A DNA stretch of 21,714 nt from MADRE2 sp964397015 (GCA_964397015.1 CAYNHL010000060.1:1-21714), one strand, 5' to 3'; shown: positions 1-7,270, numbered from the stretch's first letter. Made by a program: numbers and translations. The notes: generated by a model from the letters alone, not told the origin.

Positions 1-44
1 ATTTCAACGATTTGATTTGAAACAGAAAATTTTTGGAAATTTTT

Positions 45-1370
45 ATGTTTGACAGTTTAAGTGACCGGCTTGATTCCGTTTTTAAAAAACTCAAGGGACA
101 GGGCACCCTTAATGAAAAAAACATTGAAGACGGCCTGAAACAGGTCCGAATGGCCCTGCTGGAAGCTGATGTCAATTATAAAGTTGCAAAAAACGTCATT
201 TCAGATATAAAGAAAAGAGCCATTGGCCAGGAAGTCATGAAAAGCCTGACACCGGGCCAGCAGCTGATTAAAATTGTCAATGAGGAATTCACCCGGATGA
301 TGGGATCATCCCACCAGGGATTGAACCTGTCTGAAAACGCCTTCGGGTCTGTGATGCTCGTGGGGCTGCAGGGATCGGGTAAAACCACCACAGCCGGGAA
401 ACTCGGGCTTTTCCTCAGGAAATCGGGAAGAAAGCCTTTCCTGGTTCCAGCGGATGTATACCGCCCGGCAGCGATCGATCAGCTGAAAACCGTGGGCCGC
501 CAGCTGGACATACCGGTGTTTGCTTCCACTGTAGAAATGGCTCCTTTGAAAATATGCCAGGAAGCACACCAGGCTGCCAGGGCCCAGGGACTGGATACCC
601 TGATTCTCGACACGGCCGGAAGGCTTCACCTGGATGAAGCCCTTATGGCTGAGCTCAAAGGGATCAAAAAAGGCATCAATCCATCAGAGATACTGCTGGT
701 GGCCGATGCCATGACAGGCCAGGATGCTGTCAATATTGCCGGGTCATTTGACGCACAGCTGGATTTAAGCGGTGTCATCCTGTCCAAAATGGATGGTGAT
801 GCCAGGGGAGGCGCTGCCCTTTCCATAAAGGCTGTAACGGGCAAGCCCCTGAAATTCATCGGTGTGGGTGAAAAATTCACGGCGCTCGAGCCCTTTTATC
901 CGGACCGTATGGCATCACGGATTCTGGGGATGGGAGACACGCTCTCCTTTATTGAAAAAGCCCAGGAGGCAATTGACCAGGAAGATGCGCAGGCGCTTGA
1001 GAAAAAGCTGAGAAAAAATACGTTCACCCTTGAAGATTTCAAAAACCAGATGCAGTCGGTAAGGAAAATGGGATCCATAAAGGACCTGATCGGCATGCTG
1101 CCCGGCGTAGGGAAAAAACAACTCAAGGATTTGAATATAAGTGACAAGGAATTCATCCGGATTGAAGCCATTATAAATTCCATGACCCCTGATGAAAGGA
1201 AAAAACACCATATCATCAAAGGAAGCCGGAAAAAAAGAATTGCCAGTGGCAGCGGCACTTCTGTCCAGGATGTAAACAAGTTATTGAAAAGCTACACGCA
1301 CACAATGAAAATGGTCAAAAAATTTAACAAAGGCGGGATGCGCTCGTTAAAGGGCATGCTGCCGTTTTAA
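45..1370 (+). CDS. ffh: Signal recognition particle protein Ffh (SRP54)
   Basis: This is the GTPase subunit of the signal recognition particle. It binds signal sequences of nascent membrane proteins together with 4.5S RNA and docks to FtsY at the inner membrane. The 441-residue product has an N-terminal helical domain, then the G domain with the P-loop GLQGSGKTT (107-115), DTAGR (189-193) and SKMDGDARGG (from 247). The C-terminal M domain carries the RNA-binding RIASGSG...VNKLLK helices and a glycine/methionine-containing tail ending in GMLPF. Length and order are normal for the family. The ATG at 45 is chosen because GGA lies 7 nt upstream and the protein then begins MFDSLSDRL as in homologues; an in-frame TTG at 33 would add four unsupported residues. 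It heads the rpsP-rimM-trmD-rplS operon, a common bacterial arrangement. Only 44 nt of upstream sequence is visible and no clear promoter is seen there. Confidence 0.98.
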   Translation: MFDSLSDRLDSVFKKLKGQGTLNEKNIEDGLKQVRMALLEADVNYKVAKNVISDIKKRAIGQEVMKSLTPGQQLIKIVNEEFTRMMGSSHQGLNLSENAFGSVMLVGLQGSGKTTTAGKLGLFLRKSGRKPFLVPADVYRPAAIDQLKTVGRQLDIPVFASTVEMAPLKICQEAHQAARAQGLDTLILDTAGRLHLDEALMAELKGIKKGINPSEILLVADAMTGQDAVNIAGSFDAQLDLSGVILSKMDGDARGGAALSIKAVTGKPLKFIGVGEKFTALEPFYPDRMASRILGMGDTLSFIEKAQEAIDQEDAQALEKKLRKNTFTLEDFKNQMQSVRKMGSIKDLIGMLPGVGKKQLKDLNISDKEFIRIEAIINSMTPDERKKHHIIKGSRKKRIASGSGTSVQDVNKLLKSYTHTMKMVKKFNKGGMRSLKGMLPF

Positions 1371-1382
1371 GGAGAAAAGTGT

Positions 1383-1637
1383 ATGGCAGTGAAGATCAGA
1401 TTGACCCGGAAAGGCACCAGGAAGAAGCCTTTTTACCGGATTGTGGCAGCGGATGTGGAATCACCAAGGGATGGAAGGTTTCTTGAAAACCTGGGAACCT
1501 ATAACCCCATGGTGGAACCTGCTGCTGTCACCCTCAAGGAAGACAGAATAAATTATTGGCTGCGCCAGGGCGCAAAACCGACAACAACAGTTCAAAGCAT
1601 CCTGAAAAAACAGGGAGCGGTGCCGGACCCTGCATAG
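1383..1637 (+). CDS. rpsP: 30S ribosomal protein S16
   Basis: Small-subunit ribosomal protein S16, a 16S rRNA-binding assembly protein. The 84-residue sequence begins AVKIRLTRKGTRKKPFYRIV and contains the family pattern DGRFLENLGTYNP, followed by the INYWLRQGAKPT segment. Length is typical for the family. A GGAG Shine-Dalgarno sequence precedes the ATG, which begins 12 nt after the ffh stop, so the two are very probably co-transcribed. S16 followed by a KH-domain protein, RimM, TrmD and L19 is the standard bacterial order and supports every assignment in this block. Confidence 0.98.
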   Translation: MAVKIRLTRKGTRKKPFYRIVAADVESPRDGRFLENLGTYNPMVEPAAVTLKEDRINYWLRQGAKPTTTVQSILKKQGAVPDPA

Positions 1638-1694
1638 GAAGGTATGCCATGTTGCCCAGTATTCTCATCATCACAATAATCAAGGAGAATCGTT

Positions 1695-1925
1695 ATGAAA
1701 GAGCTGATCGAGTATATTGCAAAAGCACTTGTTGACAATCCTGACCAGGTGACTGTAAATGAAATCCAGGGAGATCAGACATCAGTACTGGAATTGAAGG
1801 TGGCCAAAGAGGATCTGGGAAAAGTAATCGGCAAACAGGGGCGGTCTGCACGCGCCATGAGGACCATTCTGAGCGCGGCGTCCACCAAACTCAAAAAAAG
1901 GACCGTACTGGAAATCATCGAATAA
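1695..1925 (+). CDS. khpA: KH-domain RNA-binding protein KhpA
   Basis: Small single-KH-domain RNA-binding protein of 76 residues, formerly UPF0109/YlqC. The RNA-contacting GxxG loop is seen as GKQG (46-49) in VIGKQGRSARAMRTIL, the characteristic stretch of this family. In other bacteria KhpA partners with KhpB and affects cell elongation and sRNA or mRNA binding; its job in this organism is inferred by homology only. The ATG has AAGGAG upstream with good spacing. It sits between rpsP and rimM, its usual place in many phyla, with a 57-nt gap after rpsP and four bases before rimM. Confidence 0.95.
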   Translation: MKELIEYIAKALVDNPDQVTVNEIQGDQTSVLELKVAKEDLGKVIGKQGRSARAMRTILSAASTKLKKRTVLEIIE

Positions 1926-1929
1926 GGGT

Positions 1930-2439
1930 ATGGATAAAAGCTCTTTGATTACCATCGGCAAGGTGTCCGGGGTTCATGGGCTCAATGGAGGCCTAAAAAT
2001 AAGATCCTGGTCAGATGCCATGGAATCTTTGTACACAGGCCAGTCTATCCATTTTGAAAACGGTGGCACAACGACAGACTGGCATGAAGTCATAAGAGCG
2101 GTGCCGTATAAAAAGGGCATTTTATTAACGCTCAAAGGCGTGGATAACAGGGACGAAGCCAGCTCACTGATAGGAGCGGACATACAGGTCAGGCGGCAGG
2201 ATCTTCCGGAACCTGAACCTGATACATATTACTGGGAAGACCTGTACGGACTTGAAGTAATGGACCAGACAAGGGGGTACCTGGGACGGATCGAATCAAT
2301 CTTTCCCACAGGCGCCAACGATGTGCTCGTGGTAAAAGACAAAAAGATGGAAACACTGGTACCGGTTATCTCATCTGTAGTCTTAGGCGTGGATCTACAG
2401 TCGAACCGGATGGATATTGACCTGCCTGAAGGGTTGTGA
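1930..2439 (+). CDS. rimM: Ribosome maturation factor RimM
   Basis: RimM assists late maturation of the 30S subunit head by binding S19. The 169-residue product has the N-terminal RimM barrel, with KVSGVHGLNGGLKIRSW near residue 9, and a C-terminal PRC-barrel starting at about YYWEDLYGLEV. The C-terminal LVPVISSVVLGVD...IDLPEGL is also typical. The start has an AAGGG Shine-Dalgarno sequence spanning the end of khpA, four bases upstream. Its stop codon overlaps the trmD ATG in a TGATG arrangement, implying translational coupling with trmD, the usual downstream partner. Confidence 0.96.
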   Translation: MDKSSLITIGKVSGVHGLNGGLKIRSWSDAMESLYTGQSIHFENGGTTTDWHEVIRAVPYKKGILLTLKGVDNRDEASSLIGADIQVRRQDLPEPEPDTYYWEDLYGLEVMDQTRGYLGRIESIFPTGANDVLVVKDKKMETLVPVISSVVLGVDLQSNRMDIDLPEGL

Positions 2440-3191
2440 TGCATTTTACCGTTCTGACCCTTTTTCCGGACCTTGTTGACACCTTCTTTGATCACGGCAT
2501 TATCGGAAGGGCCATGGCTGCCGGACAAATTACCGGCAACAGCATCAATATCAGGGATTTTTCCCGCAACCGCCATCACACCGTGGATGACAGGCCCTAT
2601 GGCGGAGGTTGCGGGATGGTGATGACACCCGGCCCCCTGACACGCGCCATTGACAAGGCTCTGGCATTTACCCCCGGTGCAAGGGTTATCCTGCTCAGTC
2701 CACAGGGCCGCAGGTTTGACCAGGGTAAGGCCACTGAATTGGCGGCCTGCAGCCAGGACCTGGTATTTGTATGCGGGCGTTACGAAGGAATTGATGAACG
2801 GATAGACATCCTCAGGATTGATGAAGAATTATCCATAGGGGATTATGTCATGACCGGGGGAGAACTGGCTGCAATGGTCGTCATCGACGCTGTAGCAAGA
2901 TTGATTCCCGGTGTGCTGGGAAAAGCCGGGTCAGCCGAGGCTGATTCTTTTATCGGCGACCGGCTGGAGCATGCCCATTATACCCGGCCGGAAGTGTTCA
3001 ACGGCTTTGCCGTTCCGGATATACTGCTTTCCGGAAACCACGAGAAGATCAGGAAATGGAGAAAAGATTCCGCACTGAAACGAACATTTTTGAAACGGCC
3101 GGATCTGTTTGAAAAACAAAAACCCAGTGAGGAGGAAAAACAAATATTAAGGCAATGGTGCCGGCAACTGGAAAAACTTGTCAATGAATAA
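2439..3191 (+). CDS. trmD: tRNA (guanine-N1)-methyltransferase TrmD
   Basis: TrmD methylates G37 of tRNAs with the anticodon-adjacent G36pG37 using S-adenosylmethionine, preventing +1 frameshifts. The 250-residue sequence shows the SPOUT trefoil-knot motifs LSPQGRRFDQ (86-95), CGRYEGIDER (112-121) and SIGDYVMTGGE (132-142). The catalytic pair Arg154 and Asp169 falls at the E. coli numbering, within AVARL and AEADSF, followed by HAHYTRPEV. I chose the ATG at 2439 (MHFTVLTLFP); the in-frame GTG just before it, at 2436, is possible. GAAGGG upstream serves as ribosome binding site. The gene overlaps rimM by one base and the next methyltransferase gene by eight. Confidence 0.97.
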   Translation: MHFTVLTLFPDLVDTFFDHGIIGRAMAAGQITGNSINIRDFSRNRHHTVDDRPYGGGCGMVMTPGPLTRAIDKALAFTPGARVILLSPQGRRFDQGKATELAACSQDLVFVCGRYEGIDERIDILRIDEELSIGDYVMTGGELAAMVVIDAVARLIPGVLGKAGSAEADSFIGDRLEHAHYTRPEVFNGFAVPDILLSGNHEKIRKWRKDSALKRTFLKRPDLFEKQKPSEEEKQILRQWCRQLEKLVNE

Positions 3192-3741
3192 TCTGTACCT
3201 GGCCCTGGTCCACCATCCGGTTAAAAACCGGAACCAGGAAATAATCGGCTCTGCATTGACCCCTATTGACCTGCACGATATCAGCCGTGCCGTCATGACT
3301 TTCGGTGCCGGCGGATTTTTTGTGAGCACCCCGTTTGAAGACCAGCAGAAGATGGCCCTGCAGATCATGGCACACTGGACTACCGGCGTTGGAGGAAAGA
3401 TCAACCCGGACAGGAAGGCGGCACTTGAAAAAATAAGGATCGCATCATCATTTGAAAACGTGCTTGAACAGGTTGCGGCCCTGACCAGGCTGCCTGTCAC
3501 ACGAATCGCCACCAGTGCGGCCCGTCATGACACCCGGTGCCTGTCGGCGGCTGGGCTGAAGGCAAGATTGAAAGAAGATGCCGCCCATGTCATTGCCCTG
3601 GGCACTGCCTGGGGACTGGCAGATGAACTGATAGACACATGTGATTTCATACTGGAGCCCATTGCCGGCGCACAGGCATACAACCACCTGTCTGTGAGGT
3701 CGGCGGCATCCATATACTTAGACAGGATATGTAACAGCTGA
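3184..3741 (+). CDS. Second SPOUT-type SAM-dependent RNA methyltransferase (TM1570-like)
   Basis: This 185-residue protein matches the family of small SPOUT RNA methyltransferases encoded next to trmD in Thermotoga (TM1570-like) and many Desulfobacterota. Seen here: an N-terminal NLYLALVHHPVKN strand, a middle GGFFVSTPF segment, a knot-like LGTAWGLADELI segment (about 140-151) and the C-terminal FILEPIAGAQAYNHLSVRSAASIYLDRI, which resembles the knot region of TrmD/TrmH-type enzymes with the conserved asparagine and serine. The RNA target is not established to my knowledge. Start ATG at 3184 overlaps the end of trmD by eight bases; a TTG six bases earlier is the alternative. It is the last gene before the structured gap in front of rplS. 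Confidence 0.85.
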   Translation: MNNLYLALVHHPVKNRNQEIIGSALTPIDLHDISRAVMTFGAGGFFVSTPFEDQQKMALQIMAHWTTGVGGKINPDRKAALEKIRIASSFENVLEQVAALTRLPVTRIATSAARHDTRCLSAAGLKARLKEDAAHVIALGTAWGLADELIDTCDFILEPIAGAQAYNHLSVRSAASIYLDRICNS

Positions 3742-3775
3742 CGTTTTTGTCAGCGGTTCTCCCCGGACTTGGGGA
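3737..3775 (+). promoter_or_regulatory. Two adjacent stem-loops in the rplS leader
   Basis: The only substantial gap in the trmD-rplS block holds two perfect small hairpins. The first is GCTGAC (3737-3742) with GTCAGC (3749-3754) around a GTTTTT loop. The second is TCCCC (3760-3764) with GGGGA (3771-3775) around GGACTT. The rplS Shine-Dalgarno sequence follows ten bases later. There is no T-run after either stem, so a simple intrinsic terminator is unlikely. An L19 autoregulatory leader or an RNA processing site is possible; this is inference. Confidence 0.4.
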
Positions 3776-3795
3776 TAAGATTTCAGGAGGAAGAA

Positions 3796-4146
3796 ATGAT
3801 TAATGTAATGCAGCAGATTGAAAAAGAACAGCTCCGCATGGATATTCCCGATTTCAATGCAGGTGACACCGTCAAGGTGCATGTAAAAATCAGCGAAGGT
3901 GAAAAAGAACGGATCCAGATTTTCCAGGGTGTAGTCATCAAGAAAACCAAGGGATTTGCCAGCGCACGTTTCACTGTAAGGAAAATTTCCGGCGGTATCG
4001 GAGTGGAAAGAATCTTTCCCTTGTATTCCCCGACCATAGACCAGATCGAAGTGGTAAGCAGGGGCAGGGTCCGCCGCTCAAAACTTTATTATCTGAGAAA
4101 TCTGCGAGGAAAGGCTGCCCGCATCAAGGAAAAACGGTTTTCATAA
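3796..4146 (+). CDS. rplS: 50S ribosomal protein L19
   Basis: Large-subunit ribosomal protein L19, located at the 30S-50S interface. The 116-residue sequence contains the family patterns FNAGDTVKVHVKI.EG.KERIQIFQGVVI, FTVRKISGGIGVERIFPLYSP and VRRSKLYYLRNLRGKAARIKE, and its length is normal. The ATG at 3796 has a near-ideal AGGAGG at 3785-3790 and gives MINVMQQIEKEQL; an upstream in-frame TTG at 3769 would place nine unlikely residues across the leader hairpin. It follows the SPOUT gene after a 54-nt structured gap and precedes rnhB by about a dozen bases. Confidence 0.97.
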   Translation: MINVMQQIEKEQLRMDIPDFNAGDTVKVHVKISEGEKERIQIFQGVVIKKTKGFASARFTVRKISGGIGVERIFPLYSPTIDQIEVVSRGRVRRSKLYYLRNLRGKAARIKEKRFS

Positions 4147-4158
4147 CACCAGGCATCC

Positions 4159-4779
4159 GTGTTGTCCATGCGACGGTTTGAAAACAAAGCCTTCAACAAA
4201 GGAGCACACCACATTGCAGGGATTGACGAGGCCGGCAGGGGTCCCCTTGCCGGTCCGGTTATCTCTGCCGCTGTTGTCCTGCCCAGAGATTTTTTTCACC
4301 CGGATATCATTGACAGCAAAAAATTGAGCCCTGTCAGGCGGCATAAACGTTTTGACCTGATACAAAATTATGCCCTGGATATCGGAATCGGAGCCTGCTC
4401 ACCAGCAGAAATCGATGAAATCAATATTCACAAAGCCTCGCTTTTATCCATGCTCCGGGCGGTTGAAAAACTGAACACGCAACCGGACTTTCTGCTGATC
4501 GACGGAAAGTTCACCCTGCAGACCCTCATTGCCCAGCAGGCCATTATAAAGGGTGAGATCCACAGCATTTCCATTGCAGCCGCATCCATTATAGCCAAAG
4601 TGACACGGGACCGGATAATGGCCCAGATTCATGAACAGTACCCTGCCTATGGATTCGACAGACACAAGGGCTATCCCACACGGTTTCATAAACAGGCTGT
4701 CATTGACTTCGGACCCAGCCCTGTGCATCGGAAAACCTTCAAAGGAGTCAAGGAGGTCATTTTCCAGGATGCCTCCTGA
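4159..4779 (+). CDS. rnhB: Ribonuclease HII
   Basis: RNase HII nicks the RNA strand of RNA-DNA hybrids and removes single misincorporated ribonucleotides. The acidic catalytic set is recognisable: GIDEAGRGPLAGP holds the first Asp and Glu (23-24 from this start), LLIDGKF the third acid and AKVTRDR the fourth, followed by YGFDRHKGYPT.FH and FGPSPVHRKTF. About 206 residues is normal. The start is uncertain: GTG at 4159 has AGG five bases upstream, while ATG at 4168 lacks a good ribosome site but is the conventional codon. The end overlaps yraN by 11 bases, a common rplS-rnhB-yraN arrangement. Confidence 0.95.
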   Translation: MLSMRRFENKAFNKGAHHIAGIDEAGRGPLAGPVISAAVVLPRDFFHPDIIDSKKLSPVRRHKRFDLIQNYALDIGIGACSPAEIDEINIHKASLLSMLRAVEKLNTQPDFLLIDGKFTLQTLIAQQAIIKGEIHSISIAAASIIAKVTRDRIMAQIHEQYPAYGFDRHKGYPTRFHKQAVIDFGPSPVHRKTFKGVKEVIFQDAS

Positions 4780-4858
4780 CCATCTTGCGACCGGCAGAAC
4801 CGGTGAAGAAATAGCGGTCCGCTTCCTTGAAGAAAAGGGGCATCGAATCATTGAAACC

Positions 4859-4868
4859 AATTTTAGGA
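4859..4868 (+). repeat. Left copy of 10-bp direct repeat (probable target-site duplication)
   Basis: AATTTTAGGA immediately before the N-run, identical to 4931-4940. The flanking bases differ (C on the left, T on the right copy), so the visible repeat is exactly 10 bp on that side. It is part of the yraN reading frame. Confidence 0.85.
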
Positions 4869-4930
4869 NNNNNNNNNNGGAAAAACTTTAGCGGTTAAAA
4901 ATATGCATCAAATATTAGCTAACTATCTCT
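4869..4930. mobile_element. Collapsed insertion sequence: 10-N gap plus 52 bp of one end
   Basis: The interval consists of ten Ns (4869-4878) and 52 bp of sequence distinctly richer in A+T than its neighbours. It splits yraN exactly between two copies of a 10-bp direct repeat, as expected for a transposon that duplicated its target. The ten Ns are most likely a placeholder for an element of unknown length, because repeated elements commonly break assemblies. In the 52 bp, one plus-strand frame reads KNFSG then TAA at 4894-4896, possibly a transposase C-terminus with about 34 bp to the element edge; this is weak. The family cannot be named, but a 10-bp duplication would fit IS4-type elements among others. 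Confidence 0.7.
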
Positions 4931-4940
4931 AATTTTAGGA
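4931..4940 (+). repeat. Right copy of 10-bp direct repeat (probable target-site duplication)
   Basis: AATTTTAGGA, identical to 4859-4868, at the point where YraN coding resumes (Asn-Phe-Arg, then Thr-Ser). Confidence 0.85.
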
Positions 4941-5204
4941 CATCTGCGGCCGAAATTGACATCATCACCACAAACAAAGATGTATATTGTTTCATCGAGG
5001 TCAAAACCCGGAGAAACATTTCCAAGGCTCTGCCGCGGCAGGCCGTCAATTATCGCAAACAGCAGAAAATTATCATGGGTGCCCACCTGTTTTTGAAAAA
5101 ACACAAACTGTTTCAAACCCGTTTCCGGTTCGACGTAATCGAGGTCGTCCTGGACAACCCGCCCTGCATCAACCACATTGAAAACGCTTTCAGGGGCTGA
5201 TATC

Positions 5205-6065
5205 GTGAATGCAACCCCCCGGGAAACCGGAACACTTTACGTGGTGGCAACACCGGTCGGCAACCTTGCAGACATGACCTTCAGGGCTGTCGATATTTTG
5301 AAATCAGTTTCTTTGATTGCAGCTGAAGACACCCGCCACACACAAAAGATTCTTTCCCGCTATCAAATTGACAATCGAATGATCTCCTGTCATGAACACA
5401 ATGAAATCAGGAAAAAAGACGTTATCATAGAACACCTGGAGTCAGGCAGAAATGTCGCCCTGGTTTCAGATGCCGGTACTCCCTGTATTTCAGACCCGGG
5501 CTACCTGCTGGTAAAAAAGGCTGCCGAACAAAATATCCCGGTAATTCCAGTACCCGGGTGCAGTGCGGTCACTGCTGGCCTGAGTATTTGCGGCCTGGCA
5601 ACAGATCAGTTTTTGTTCATCGGGTTTTTACCCAGGAAGAAAAACAGGCGGGCCGCCATATTGACCTCTCTTGAAAACACCAGTGCCACTTTGATTTTTT
5701 ATGAATCCCCGAGACGGATTATATCTCTCTGCCAGGATATCCTGGAAATCCTGGGAAACCGGACCGCCTGTCTGGCAAGGGAAATGACCAAACTCCATGA
5801 AGAGTATATCAGGGGCCCTGTAGATATGATTATCCAGCAGCTTGAATCCAGACAGGCAATAAAAGGGGAATGCGCCCTGTTCGTCCAGGGAGGACATGAT
5901 TCTCCCGAAGGATTGGACGATGATACACTTGCAGGGATCATAAGGACAAAGCTTGCACAGGAAAAATGGCGCACCGCCGACCTTGCCCGCCATATTGCCC
6001 TGGAACACTCCATTTCAAAAAAGAAAGCCTATGACATGATACTCTCGATAGGACAGAAACCTTAA
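5205..6065 (+). CDS. rsmI: 16S rRNA (cytidine-1402-2'-O)-methyltransferase RsmI
   Basis: RsmI adds the 2'-O-methyl of m4Cm1402 in the 30S decoding centre, using S-adenosylmethionine. Family motifs run in order: LYVVATPVGNLADMT, AAEDTRHTQKIL, CHEHNE, ALVSDAGTPCISDPGYLLV, VIPVPGCSAV, FIGFLPRKK, LIFYESPRRI, LAREMTKLHEEYIRG and a C-terminal helical tail. The GTG at 5205 is chosen: AGGGG lies 8 nt upstream and it follows the yraN stop by four bases. An in-frame TTG at 5178 inside yraN is the alternative and would add nine residues. About 286 residues is typical. The insertion in yraN lies upstream in the same operon and could reduce expression. The stop overlaps the stop of the convergent zinc-ribbon gene. 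Confidence 0.96.
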   Translation: MNATPRETGTLYVVATPVGNLADMTFRAVDILKSVSLIAAEDTRHTQKILSRYQIDNRMISCHEHNEIRKKDVIIEHLESGRNVALVSDAGTPCISDPGYLLVKKAAEQNIPVIPVPGCSAVTAGLSICGLATDQFLFIGFLPRKKNRRAAILTSLENTSATLIFYESPRRIISLCQDILEILGNRTACLAREMTKLHEEYIRGPVDMIIQQLESRQAIKGECALFVQGGHDSPEGLDDDTLAGIIRTKLAQEKWRTADLARHIALEHSISKKKAYDMILSIGQKP

Positions 6066-7270
6066 AGTCCCCGGCCGAATTTCATGACATTTCGCTGGAG
6101 ACTGAAACCCAGTTCATCCTGGATATATTCATTACCACGTTTCCTGAATCCCATGTATACCAGGGAAAAAGAAGCGACCGTCATTTTTTCCCCGGAAAGT
6201 ACCGGCCAGATATCTTTCTTGTTTGTACAAAGATCCATCAAAACAGGTATGACAGCCTGGAAGCCCTCATCAAGGGAAAGGTCGACCGGATGAAAACATT
6301 TTGCCGGCATCTTTGAAATTTTTTCAGGTTCGATCTGGGCCAGTGTGACCTGTCTGCCGAGCCTTAAAAAAATCTTTGGACTTACTTTAAACGCAGGGAT
6401 ATAAAAATAAAACGCCGCTGTTTCATGGTGGTCCTGGACTACCCGTGGAATATTGACTGTCCTCATGAAATCGGCAACCGATTCCATTGACAGGTCTTGA
6501 AAAAGAATCTTGAACCGCCAGACCGGTACCAGCATTTCTGTATCGGGCGTAACATTGAAAAACATGGTCTTGCACCGGCTAAGCCGCTTATGGTGAATCA
6601 GCCATGATTTTTGACAATTACTGCAGTGATGAACCAGAGAATCGGTTTCCCCGGTCAAATCCCAGCCGCAGTCCGGACACAGCCCGGGGGTAAATGAGAG
6701 ATTGTATGCCGGGGCTTTTTTATCGGCCATGACCACTGCAGGGTCCACCTGGACTTCTTTACCGGTCAGTCCGTCATACAGTGTATGGGAGTCATGAAAA
6801 AAAGGCATGAATACAAGACTTAGAATTTCTCCGATGAACGCCGTTTTTATATTGGTGCCGCCCATCTGCTCAACCAGTTGTTTCCGTGTAATCCCGGGAG
6901 CCAGAAAAAGGCCCTGGACCCCTTTGTGCATAAAATAAAGGGTCTGGGTCTGCGATCTCAATCCCATGGAGACCGGCAGTCCCGGTTTTTCCACGGCCAG
7001 GAATGATTGGTCTATGACCTTGAAACCCGGCTTTTTTGGTCCCAGGGAAAACGCCAGGCCTTTGAACCGCCAGTATGGCACATATGAAAGAGAAAGGGAT
7101 GGGGTCTTCTCTTTCCGGGGTTTTATATAAAAACAGGGATACGGATAGGTGTGGATAATGTTACGGGTCCGGCAGAACCCGCACTGGATTATCGCGTCGG
7201 TTTCATTCAATGTCACCGGTCCCCCGCACCTGGGACACTGCATGTCTATTTTAAAATTAGAGGTGCTCAC
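6062..7270 (-). CDS. Protein with two zinc ribbons, partner of the SPFH protein
   Basis: I do not recognise a named family. The 402-residue protein has two four-cysteine zinc-ribbon motifs, C12-x2-C15...C30-x2-C33 at the N-terminus and C198-x2-C201...C216-x2-C219 in the middle. Each is followed by a stretch rich in aromatic residues with a similar pattern (VPYWRFKG near 64 and VPVWRFK near 245), suggesting an internal duplication of ribbon plus beta-rich domain. No signal peptide or membrane segment is evident. Its start (GTG at 7270) overlaps the SPFH gene by 14 bases, so the two are translationally coupled. An internal ATG at 7243, just before the first ribbon, is an alternative start. The SPFH partner ends in three more zinc ribbons, pointing to a joint complex. 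This resembles in principle the B. subtilis YdjG/YdjI (zinc ribbon/SPFH) pairing, but orthology is not claimed. Confidence 0.8.
   Translation of the reverse strand: MSTSNFKIDMQCPRCGGPVTLNETDAIIQCGFCRTRNIIHTYPYPCFYIKPRKEKTPSLSLSYVPYWRFKGLAFSLGPKKPGFKVIDQSFLAVEKPGLPVSMGLRSQTQTLYFMHKGVQGLFLAPGITRKQLVEQMGGTNIKTAFIGEILSLVFMPFFHDSHTLYDGLTGKEVQVDPAVVMADKKAPAYNLSFTPGLCPDCGWDLTGETDSLVHHCSNCQKSWLIHHKRLSRCKTMFFNVTPDTEMLVPVWRFKILFQDLSMESVADFMRTVNIPRVVQDHHETAAFYFYIPAFKVSPKIFLRLGRQVTLAQIEPEKISKMPAKCFHPVDLSLDEGFQAVIPVLMDLCTNKKDIWPVLSGEKMTVASFSLVYMGFRKRGNEYIQDELGFSLQRNVMKFGRGL

Larger units (their letters stand above)
4769..5200 (+). pseudogene. yraN: YraN/UPF0102 family endonuclease-like gene, interrupted by an insertion and assembly gap
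   Basis: YraN proteins are small Holliday-junction-resolvase-like nuclease-fold proteins of unclear role, usually encoded next to rnhB. The left part (from ATG 4769, AGGAGG at 4751-4756) reads MPPDHLATGRTGEEIAVRFL ending ...IIETNFR. Reading then runs into ten Ns and a stop. The right part resumes in AATTTTAGGACATCT at 4931 and gives NFRTSAAEIDIIT...CFIEVKTR, containing the family core E-I-D and the E-V-K motif, to the stop at 5198-5200. Joining the halves at the repeated AATTTTAGGA yields a continuous YraN of normal length (about 120 residues) with no other defect. The break is therefore a clean insertion and not decay. In this sequence the gene cannot give a full product, though other cells of the population may carry it intact. 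Confidence 0.88.

Noticed and set aside
4631..4891. ORF beginning inside rnhB and reading through the Ns
   Set aside because: Only the part from ATG 4769 is the YraN start; the beginning is an out-of-frame reading of rnhB and the end is read from Ns and foreign DNA.
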